The notes below the pieces were generated by a model, which made no database searches, had not been told where the DNA came from, and saw only the letters and a list, made by a program, of their open reading frames with translations. DNA of 42,348 nt from Crocinitomicaceae bacterium. Lineage in GTDB: Bacteria > Bacteroidota > Bacteroidia > Flavobacteriales_D > Crocinitomicaceae. Both the position numbers and the translations under genes were made by a program. The stretch covers positions 1 through 42,348 of the forward strand of contig JADJEU010000013.1 in assembly GCA_016709005.1 (NCBI GenBank), in the 5' to 3' direction. Of this stretch, positions 25,436-33,789 are shown in pieces (the stretch's first letter is position 1; the number at the start of each line of letters is the position of its first letter).

Positions 25436-27291
25436 CTATAGTTTTGTAAACCGTACGGTTCCAAAATTAGTTTCCACAAAATAAATTCCTGCTGGAAAAT
25501 CTTCCAGGTTAAACGTGCGTTGTGCTTGTTCTGAATCTGCTTTGAAATCATTGAACATTACAAGCTGACCCACACTGTTATAAACTTTCAAATAAGCAAA
25601 GCCACCAGCCGCATTTGAAATAGTAAATGAATCAAACGATGGGTTTGGATAAAGTGTGTAATTCAAATTAGCCATGCTGACAAATCGGATTGTTGAATAG
25701 GCAATGGCACCATCCAAATCAACTTGTTTTAATCGATAATAATTTGCACCCGCGTTTGGCGTTTGATGTACAACTCTGTAATCAAGAATTGCAGATGAAT
25801 TTCCAGCACCGTCTTTTTGGCAATCACTGACCAATCAGCACCATCATGACTATACTCCACTTCAAAAAAATCTGAATTAATTTCTGATTTGGTTTGCCAA
25901 AAAATGTTAACCGTTTTATTGTCGTCCGAAATCGCATCAAACAAAACCAGTTCAACTGGCAGCGGAGTTTGAATTAAATTAATGGTTGCAATTGTAAATC
26001 TTCGTTGATCGGATAAAACACCCACACCCGCAAAAGAATAAATTCCACCACCTAAATCTGTAGCTCCTGAAATAGGTGTTTCATCTGCAAAAATTCCATC
26101 GTTGTCTGTGTCTACCAGCAAGCGCAAATCACTTGCAGTTACTGCTCCCAAACCACTTAAATCCCACTGCATATCAACGGCGCCCACATCAACAGCAGCG
26201 CCTGCTTTATTAGACATGCTTGTTCGCCAGAGACGTTCAACACGTGCATCTACTCCCGCTGGAATATCTGTTGAGTTGATGGCTTGTAAAATGTCGTTGT
26301 CATGACCCCACATCATGTACTCATTGTTGTCTAACCCGGTTGCATTTAACACACGAACTATTCCTGTTCCCTGTCCATCTGTGTTTAAATCTGTTGCTGA
26401 TTCTCTTCCAATGCCGGCAACATCGTGATCATAATTTCCATTTGCTGGCGTGTCCATTGTATAAACATTATTGGATGCTATAGCAATGTCATATTTTGCA
26501 GATAAATAGTTGTCGACCAAAATTCTTTCGGATAAACCCAGTGCTTCACGGTATAAAATTATTTCAGAGATATAACCACCAAATGCGCGGTTATCGCCTA
26601 CATGAGTGGCGCCAATAATAAGTGGCGAATTGTAATCAGGTATGGTTGCAGCAGATTCTGTAGAAGTAACGAGCAGCGTTTGACCAGCATACACTTTCGC
26701 ACGTGAGCCGGCAGCAAGCGTACCGTCATAATGAAGGTTCAGGATATAATTCGTGCCGGTAGTAAATGCAGGAGCAGGTGTACTGAAACGATTGTCATTA
26801 CTGACTATATCGGTATGGATTCGATCGCTGGTATAAAAGAAAAACATGTAAGCCTGATTCACACCAACATTGGTTCGCTTGGCAATGATACTGCGAGCGG
26901 CACCTGCCAGATTGGTTTGACGAACTACGGTAAAAATGGTTAGTCCATTAGTATTATCCAGGCTTGCATCATCCAAACCTGAGAAATAATCATTTTGACC
27001 AGCGGTACTATTGTTGTCAAAAAGCACAGCCGGATATCCGTTCATTAAACTTGCAGTATAAAGGGGTTGTTGTACAGCAGTTGTTTGTGAAATATCATTT
27101 CCATTACCTGAAACATCTTGCCAAGAACTTACGGGAGATCCATTTGTAGTTGTTGACGTTCCCAAATCTGCGCGAATCCAAAAAGCATTATTAGCTGAAT
27201 TACCAACACCACCCGGACCGGTTTGAGCAAAACCTTCCAAATTTGTAAGGAGCAGAATGAAACCTAAAAGTACCGTTGTTGCCAATTTCAT
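25436..27291 (-). pseudogene. LamG-like T9SS-secreted protein, split by a frameshift
   Basis: The 5' frame starts at the ATG at 27291 with a signal peptide (ATTVLLGFILLLTNLEGFAQ). A concanavalin/LamG-like domain follows (SSWQDVSGNGNDISQ, ISEIILYREALGLSERILVD), then VDTDNDGIFADETPI and the linker TPLPVELVLFDAI with VNIFWQTKSEINSDFFEVEY. The frame is lost at the run of five T at 25814-25818 (five A on the coding strand). One more A yields VIAKKDGAGNSSAILDYRVV, leading into ANYYRLKQVDLDGA and a T9SS domain (YTLYPNPSFDSF). The restored protein of about 618 residues is a typical surface adhesin-like T9SS cargo with unknown ligand. Error or true mutation cannot be told here. Confidence 0.78.
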
Positions 27292-27399
27292 AAACAGAAC
27301 TTATCTGCGTTAGATGTTGCAACAAATATACGCATCTTAAACGATAAAGCGACGTTGGGAAATTGACCTCCAAGGTTAATTTTGTGTAAAAAAAATCAT

Positions 27400-27681
27400 T
27401 CAAGATTCCAAGTCTGACTTCAGGGCCTTTAAAACTCCGATAGCTCGTTCTGTGTCTTTTGGAATGGCAGATCGCACATTGTTATCGAACTCAGCATAAA
27501 AGGGATGCTTTTCACCAAAATTTTTAAGAATAAACGCCAGGCCGCCACTTCTCAATTCAGCAAATAATTCTGCACTTACACGATGACGTGGTATGGTTCC
27601 ACTATCCGTTTGTTTTGACGCCAGCGTACGCGTGGCCAAATCTAATAAGGCATTTAACCGTGATTTTGGATCAGTAGACAT
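27400..27681 (-). CDS. Hypothetical small protein
   Basis: No family was recognised. The 93 residues from the ATG at 27681 start STDPKSRLNALLDLATRTLA and are mostly helical and charged (SAELFAELRSGGLAFILKNF, AIGVLKALKSDLES), with no signal peptide or membrane segment. The frame is open up to 27705 from another start, but the internal ATG gives a more typical N terminus. It lies upstream of the LamG-like gene by 108 bases with no evident connection. Confidence 0.6.
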   Translation of the reverse strand: MSTDPKSRLNALLDLATRTLASKQTDSGTIPRHRVSAELFAELRSGGLAFILKNFGEKHPFYAEFDNNVRSAIPKDTERAIGVLKALKSDLES

Positions 27682-27796
27682 GATGCAGATTTTTAAAAGA
27701 CTCAATGAAGTTAATCAGAAATTTTTAATTTGACTTTGGTGTTTGGTAACGATAACAGCTCATTCTAGTTCACAATTTTTATACGCCGTCATTTCC

Positions 27797-27804
27797 TATC
27801 TTTG
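27797..27804 (+). promoter_or_regulatory. -7 box of the 27809 gene
   Basis: TATCTTTG is a perfect TAnnTTTG box and the ATG follows after four bases (AGCA), the same tight arrangement as for xth and LysE. No clear -33 element is visible. Confidence 0.55.
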
Positions 27805-27808
27805 AGCA

Positions 27809-28663
27809 ATGAAAGTTTGGTTCGTATTGCTGATTTCTGCTTTTGTGAACAACCTCTCTGCACAGCTGAGCATGGTTCGTATTGCGGAATTGCCTGAGAA
27901 GATGTACGAAACTTCGGGACTGGTTTTTTATCAGGACAAGTATTTACTTACACACAACGACGGCGGAAATAAACCAGAAATTTTTGTACTCGATCTCAAA
28001 GGAAATCTTGTCAAAACAATTTCACTTTCTGACACAAAAAATAACGACTGGGAAGATCTCACGCAAGATGATGAAGGCAGAGTTTATATTGGTGATTTTG
28101 GTAACAATCTCAATAAACGCGAAGCATGTCAGATTTACATTTTGCCAAAAGATTTTTTAGAAAAGTCAGATATTGAACCAAAAAAAATAAGCTTTACCTA
28201 TGAAGATCAAAATAAATTTCCGCCCGATAAAGAAGATTTAAATTTTGATTGCGAAGCATTTTTTTGGAAAGACGATAGCCTTTATCTCTTTAGTAAGTGT
28301 AGAACCGAACCGTTCAGCGGAGTTACGAATGTCTATGTCATTCCAGATAAAGCAGGAAAACATGTTGCACGCAAAATCGGTTCCATTCAGCTCTGTTCAT
28401 CTGATTGGCGATTTTGTTCAGTTACCTCAGCAGCCTATTCAGAAAAATATAATATGATTGCGCTGCTGACCTATTCGCGTCTTTATTTGATCAACGCAAC
28501 CAGTGGAAAACAATTCTGGAACGGAACCTTAAAATCTCACCAGCTTAACTTAGTGAGACAACGCGAAGCCATTTGTTTCAAAGGAAAAAACAGTTGGTAT
28601 ATGACGGATGAATATAGAAAAGGATTAGGCGGTGGAAATTTGTATGAGGTTAAATTGAAATAA
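27809..28663 (+). CDS. Secreted beta-propeller-like protein of unknown function
   Basis: The 284-residue product has a signal peptide (KVWFVLLISAFVNNLSAQ). Strand-rich repeats follow: YETSGLVFYQDKYLLTHND, KPEIFVLDLKGNLVKTISL, NNDWEDLTQDDEGRVYIGDF and EAICFKGKNSWYMTDEY. This pattern, with THNDGG, DWEDL and IGDFGNN, is seen in propeller-type secreted proteins of Bacteroidota without known role. There is no T9SS domain, since it ends GGGNLYEVKLK. The start is fixed by the promoter box just upstream. The HAD phosphatase gene begins four bases after its stop, so the two form an operon. Confidence 0.75.
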   Translation: MKVWFVLLISAFVNNLSAQLSMVRIAELPEKMYETSGLVFYQDKYLLTHNDGGNKPEIFVLDLKGNLVKTISLSDTKNNDWEDLTQDDEGRVYIGDFGNNLNKREACQIYILPKDFLEKSDIEPKKISFTYEDQNKFPPDKEDLNFDCEAFFWKDDSLYLFSKCRTEPFSGVTNVYVIPDKAGKHVARKIGSIQLCSSDWRFCSVTSAAYSEKYNMIALLTYSRLYLINATSGKQFWNGTLKSHQLNLVRQREAICFKGKNSWYMTDEYRKGLGGGNLYEVKLK

Positions 28664-28667
28664 AAAA

Positions 28668-29324
28668 ATGAAAGCAATCATCTTTGACATGGACGGCGTT
28701 TTGATTGACTCCGAACCTTTGTGGAAAATAGCAGAAATAGAAGGATTTGGAAAAGTTGGAATTAATCTGACACAAACCGATTGCGAAGAAACCGTTGGCT
28801 TACGCATTGATGAAGTGGTTCGTTTGTGGCACAAAAAAGTAGGTTGGAATCACAAAAGTATTGAAGCAGTTTCAGATGATATTGTCGATATCTTAATTCG
28901 AGAAATTTATGCCCAGGGAAAAACACTTTCGGGTGTTCATGAAGCGCTCGAACTTTTTAAAAGTGAAGGATATAAAATTGGTTTAGCAACCTCATCGTAT
29001 CAAAGAATTATTCATGCTGTTTTAGACAAATTAGGGATTGAAAAATATTTTGATGAAGTGCATTCAGCCGAATTTGAAGCTCTTGGAAAACCGCATCCAG
29101 CAGTGTTTCTAACTACGGCTGCAAAATTAGATATTCACCCCAACGATTGTCTGGTAATTGAAGATTCCTTCAACGGTGTACTTGCTGCAAAATCTGCACG
29201 CATGAAAGTTGTGGCCATTCCAGAGAAATCACATCACTACGATCAGCGATTAATCATTGCAGATAAAATTTTGACTTCATTGGATGAAATCAATTTGAAA
29301 GATCTACACGCCATTTGGGGGTAA
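28668..29324 (+). CDS. HAD-IA sugar/hexitol phosphatase (HxpB/YniC-like)
   Basis: Escherichia coli HxpB (YniC) removes phosphate from 2-deoxyglucose-6-phosphate and hexitol phosphates. The 218-residue product follows it closely: nucleophile Asp7 in IFDMDGVLIDSEPLWKIAE, TVGLRIDEVVRLWHKKVGW, the Ser motif LATSSY, GKPHPAVFLTTAAKLDI with the Lys, and VIEDSFNGVLAAKSARMKVV with the Asp motif. The LRIDEVV and ARMKVVAIP segments favour HxpB over beta-phosphoglucomutase. It is cytoplasmic. The overlap with the secreted propeller protein's operon has no obvious meaning. Confidence 0.88.
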   Translation: MKAIIFDMDGVLIDSEPLWKIAEIEGFGKVGINLTQTDCEETVGLRIDEVVRLWHKKVGWNHKSIEAVSDDIVDILIREIYAQGKTLSGVHEALELFKSEGYKIGLATSSYQRIIHAVLDKLGIEKYFDEVHSAEFEALGKPHPAVFLTTAAKLDIHPNDCLVIEDSFNGVLAAKSARMKVVAIPEKSHHYDQRLIIADKILTSLDEINLKDLHAIWG

Positions 29325-29331
29325 CTGGTCG

Positions 29332-29529
29332 CTTCGACTCCGCTCAGCAACCGGTATATATATGCAGTGACTAAAGGCTATGAACCAAAAAAGAGGTAAG
29401 AAATAAATCGCAACGAATTCCAAAATTACACCTCCTGAAATCTGGACAAATTCGGATCGAACAAACTGAATTAGTCAATACTTTTTTCTAACACTTACTC
29501 CAAAACCGTTCACTGAGCGGAGCCGAAGT
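29332..29529. repeat. Long-range inverted repeat flanking an otherwise empty gap
   Basis: CTTCGACTCCGCTCAG (29332-29347) and CTGAGCGGAGCCGAAG (29514-29529) are complementary at 15 of 16 positions, with about 166 bases between them. Both are variants of a CTTCGRCTCCGCTCAG word that I recall as a widespread intergenic repeat. The 323-base gap 29325-29647 contains no gene; its 3' end carries the promoter of the GH18 gene. Confidence 0.6.
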
Positions 29530-29619
29530 GAACAACAACTTCTCATCAACTAAATCCTTTTAACAGTGCCAACTAAAATTCTCTAACATATTGGTAATCT
29601 GTTGCGCTGGATAAATCGC

Positions 29620-29627
29620 TACATTTG
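29620..29627 (+). promoter_or_regulatory. Putative -7 box of the GH18 gene
   Basis: TACATTTG fits TAnnTTTG and lies 20 bases before the ATG at 29648. The closest -33 candidate, TTGG at 29591, is a little far upstream. Confidence 0.5.
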
Positions 29628-29647
29628 GCGTCCCTAAAAGTTTTAGC

Positions 29648-32600
29648 ATGATTCGGTTTATCCTTTTTTTTGGTTTGTTTTTCAGTTGTAAATCTGTTTG
29701 CACAAGATTCAATTTCTATTCATCAGCAACAATTGGAATATTATAATTCACTGGGACATTCAACCGAATGGTATGAGCAAAATGTGAACACAGAAATTCA
29801 CAACAACATTCAGCCAAGAGTAGGTTGCACGCCCAACAAAGTGGTTTATGGATGGCATCCGTATTGGGTTGGATCAGCTTACAACAATTACGATTGGTCA
29901 CTGCTTACACACTTTTCTTTTTTCTCGTACGAAGTAAATCCCGCTAATGGAAACGCACTATCAACACATGGTTGGGCAACTTCAACGGCAGTAGATGCGG
30001 CACTGGCAAGTGGTGTTAAGGTAACTTTATGTGTAACCCTTTTTGGTGGATCTGATCTCACTACTTTTCTCACAAATTCTACTTCAAAACAAACACTCAT
30101 CACCAACTTAATCAACATGGTTCAGAGCAGAGGGGCGCATGGTGTCAATATTGATTTTGAAGGATTGCCAGCATCACAAACTACCAACTTTGCAAATTTT
30201 ATGGTTGACCTCAGCAATCAAATGCACCTTGCGATTCCGGGTTCAGAAGTGAGCACTGTTTTATATGCAGTCGACTGGAGCAATGTATTTGATTTTGCAA
30301 CCATGGAGCCTGAAGTGGATCATTACATTGTGATGGGCTACGCCTATTATTACCAGGGAAGCGGAACCACCGGACCCTGTGATCCGCTTTACCATTTTGG
30401 ATCAACCTACAACTACACACTTTCTAAAACAACAACCGATTATATTGAAGACGGATGTCCGCGCAGCAAATTGGTGATGGGCCTTCCCTACTACGGTTAT
30501 GAATGGCCGACAAGCAGTTTGGCAATTCCATCATCAACAACAGGCAGCGGTGTTGCACGAACGTACGACTATGTAATGACCAATTCATCTGGAAATTATT
30601 CAGCGGCAAATCATACCTGGGATGCGAATAGCTACACAGACATTTACACCTTCAACAGCAGTGGCAACAAAGAATGTTTTATTACACTGGAAGATGGATT
30701 CAGAAAAAGATTGCAGCATATTAATACGTCAGGTATTGCTGGTATTGGCATTTGGGCATTAGGGTATGATGATGGTTACACAGAATTGTGGGATGGTATC
30801 AGTGATTTTATGACGGAGTGTTATGAAGATTCTTGCTCAGGAATGATTCACGATTTTGGCGGACCTTCCAAAAATTATTACAATTACGAAGATTATACCT
30901 GGACCATCGCACCGCCAAATGCAACCAGTATTGATGTATCGTTTTCATCATTCAACGTTGAATTGAATTATGATTACTTGTATATCTACGATGGTCCAAC
31001 AACCGTATCACCGTTAATCGGAACTTATACCGGAACAAATTCACCGGGAACTTTTTCTACCAGTTCTGGTTCAGTAACATTTCGATTTACTTCTGATCTT
31101 TCTACAGTTGCTCCTGGATTTTTAGCAAGCTATTCATGCGTTACTGATGCTACACCACCCCTTACAAGCATTAGCACATCAGGTGTTTGGCAGACTGCTG
31201 ATTTTGATGCAGATTTTACAGATTCAGACAACATTGGATTAGAAGAAAACTTTTACAATGTTGCAGATTTTGACGGAACAGAATGGAGATCAAATTCAGA
31301 TTTTGGATTTTTTACAGATCACTTTTCAGGTGCTGGAATTAATCCAGAATGGACTTCACAAACGGGCACATGGATATTGAATTCTGGAACACTTTTGCAC
31401 AACGATGAAGCTGTAGGTAATTCAAACATTTATGCAGATTTAACGCAAGATGATCAACACAGTTACCTCTATCATTGGCAAGGCCAGATCAATGGAACCG
31501 GCACAAACAGAAGAGCAGGATTACATTTTTTCTGTAGTGATCCGACACTTGATCACCGCGGTGATTCGTACATGGTTTTTTGGAGAGCCGATCAAAATAA
31601 ATGTCAGATTTACAAAGTCACTTCTAACGCCATTGTTTTGATGACCGATGACGATGTTGTAGTTGATCCAAATATTACCTACGATTTCAAAATTTATTTC
31701 AATCCATCAACCGGTTTAATCAAGGCATATTTAAATGATGTTTTAGTTTCTGAATGGACTGATCCAAGTCCCTTTGCTACCGGCAATTCAATCTCACCCA
31801 GAACAGGAAATGCACTGGGATCATACGACAATTTCAAAGTTTACAAAAGCAGAATTTCAACAGATACAATTTCAGTTGGAAGTGCTGCAGATGACGTACG
31901 TTTTCAAAATCAGAATCCAGCTACGCCTGCTGCAAAAATCAACTCGATCAATTTAGATCTGGCAGATCAGTTTTCAATTGTTGCAGAAGAATTGGTAAAT
32001 ATTGACTGGACTATTCCTGCAGCAATTCCTTTTGTGAACGATGGTAATGCGGGAGATGAAGATTTATTTAATATCGCAACATAAATCAGCGCCAACTGGG
32101 GATCATCAAGCGACATTCATTCAGATGTTGCATCGTATTGGTATGCTGTTGGAACAACATCTGGCGCTTCAGATATTGTTGCTTGGACAGATAATTCAAC
32201 CGCTACTTCATTCATTGAAACAGGTCTTTCACTAAGCATTGGTCAGATTTATTTTGTATCGGTAAAAGCCCTAAATGGAGCAGGCCTGGAATCGATTGCC
32301 TCAACTTCAGACGGACAAACTTTACAAACCGGAACGATTCCACCGGTTGCAAATTTCTCAGCTCCTGCTACTGTTATTGTTTGCAATGGTGCGCCAGTCA
32401 CTTTTACAAATGAGTCTACCAATGCAAGCAATTATTTCTGGGAATTTGAAAACGGATCTCCTGCTACAAGTACAGATATTAATCCGGTGATTTCATATGC
32501 CAGCTCCGGCTCGTTTGAAGTTACGCTGCATGCCATTGAAGGCACCGATACAAATACCACTTCACAGTTTATCACCATCAATGTTGCGCAAGCACCTGTT

Positions 32601-33098
32601 GCTGATTTTATCACAAATTCACCTGCAATCTGGCCAAATGCAGAACTCTTTTTTACCAATAATTCTACTAACGCTTCGTCTTACTTCTGGGATTTTGGTG
32701 ATGGAAATACATCCACCGATTCAAACCCGTGGAATGATTACGGACAAACCGGAACCTTTGTCGTGATGCTGGTTGCAGAGAATGATCTTTGTCCAAACGA
32801 TACGCTTTATCAAACGGTGGAAATAATCGATGTCACCGCAATTAAAGAAAAAGAAAACAACCTTGTGGTATATCCAAATCCATTTACAAATCAAATTGTG
32901 GTTTCCGGAATTACACCAAATGAAAATTGTGTTGTGACGATATACGATCAATCAGGCCGAACTGTTTGCACTAAAACAATTACAAGTACATCGAATCAAT
33001 TGGTACTTGAAAATTTAGACGCACTTGCATCTGGGATTTATACGCTTCAGATTTTTTACGGTGAATCTATTTCCAAATTTCCGTTGGTGAAGAATTAA
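29648..33098 (+). pseudogene. Multidomain GH18 chitinase-like T9SS protein with frameshift and in-frame stop
   Basis: From the ATG at 29648, removal of one T from the T8 run 29664-29671 gives a clean signal peptide (IRFILFLVCFSVVNLFAQ); as read, that frame ends early. The GH18 domain (about 60-390) has HGVNIDFEG with catalytic Glu171 and Asp169, and the first motif Asp is His. Next come a CUB domain (CSGMIHDFGGPS, YDYLYIYDGP), a LamG-like part, an FN3-like part, two PKD domains (YFWEFENG, YFWDFGDG) and a T9SS domain (VVYPNPFTNQIVVSG). A TAA at 32082-32084 interrupts the FN3-like part, and the same frame then continues to 33098. The full product would be about 1,149 residues and surface-exposed, acting on chitin or peptidoglycan-like glycans. 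Real decay, base errors or, for T8, phase variation are possible. Confidence 0.82.
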
Positions 33099-33172
33099 AT
33101 TCTTGAATCATATCTGCTCATAAAAAATCTGCGTTCCATTGCCACCACATCAAATGATAGAACACTGATGAA

Positions 33173-33365
33173 ACTGATTGATTAAGATTTTCACTGATGT
33201 GATTTAGGAAAACCTAAAAAAACATTAACCGCAGAGGCGCAGAGCACGCAGAGAAAAACGATGTGAAAAAAACTTTGCGCACTTTGCGCACTTTGCGTCT
33301 TTGCGGTGAAAAAAATCTAAAACTGATTGATTATATCTTTCACCGATCTGATTTAGTAAAATCTC
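33173..33365. repeat. Direct repeat copy 1 (about 190 bases)
   Basis: It starts ACTGATTGATTAAGATTTTC, includes ACCGCAGAGGCGCAGAGCAC and CTTTGCGTCTTTGCGGTGAA, and ends TTTAGTAAAATCTC. Copy 2 at 33538-33721 is identical except for two substitutions and a 9-base CACTTTGCG unit present once more here. Each copy contains an internal inverted repeat between the ACCGCAGAGGCG and CTTTGCGTCTTTGCGGT parts. It lies in the 691-base gap after the GH18 gene. Confidence 0.9.
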
Positions 33366-33370
33366 AAAAC

Positions 33371-33474
33371 TTAACCACAGAGTAAGGGGATTTTTGCACG
33401 GAGTTTCACAGAGTTTTTCTTTCGTGATCAACTCATTTAAACTCTGTGATTAACTCAGTGAACACTGTGGTTAA
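33371..33474. repeat. Nested inverted repeat between the two direct repeats
   Basis: The outer arms TTAACCACAG (33371-33380) and CTGTGGTTAA (33465-33474) are perfect complements, as are the inner arms CACAGAGTTT (33407-33416) and AAACTCTGTG (33439-33448). The ACCACAGAG...CTGTGGTT words are recalled as a common intergenic repeat in Bacteroidota. No reading frame of interest covers it. Confidence 0.75.
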
Positions 33475-33537
33475 AAATCTGCGTTCCATTTCACCTTGAT
33501 TCGATTGAACGCTCACCTGCTTTGCAAGGCAAGTGAC

Positions 33538-33721
33538 ACTGATTGATTAAGATTTTCGCTGATGTGATTTAGGAAAACCTAAAAAAACATTAACCGCAGA
33601 GGCGCAGAGCACGCAGAGAAAAACGATGTGAAAAAAACTTTGCGCACTTTGCGTCTTTGCGGTGAAAAAAATCTAAAACTGATTGATTAAATCTTTCACC
33701 GATCTGATTTAGTAAAATCTC
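33538..33721. repeat. Direct repeat copy 2 (about 184 bases)
   Basis: This is a near-perfect duplicate of 33173-33365 (two substitutions, one fewer 9-base unit). Both copies are also preceded by AAAAATCTGCGTTCCATT (33123-33140 and 33473-33490), so the duplicated unit is about 350 bases. Together with copy 1 and the inverted repeat between them it fills the gap 33099-33739. Confidence 0.9.
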
Positions 33722-33739
33722 TTCAAAACAACTCCACAA

Positions 33740-33773
33740 AAAAAGCCATCCTCATTGCTGAAGATGGCTTTTT
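33740..33773 (-). terminator. Rho-independent terminator of the M43 protease gene
   Basis: AAAAAGCCATC (33740-33750) and GATGGCTTTTT (33763-33773) form a perfect 11-bp stem with a 12-base loop, flanked by A and T runs on both sides. It lies 17 bases beyond the stop of the minus-strand M43 gene and could also stop transcription coming from the plus strand. Confidence 0.85.
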
Positions 33774-33789
33774 AAAACGGATCAAAAAT

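Noticed and set aside
33173..33721. Possible CRISPR array
   Set aside because: There are only two copies of a 190-base unit, no regular spacing of short repeats and unique spacers, and no cas genes.
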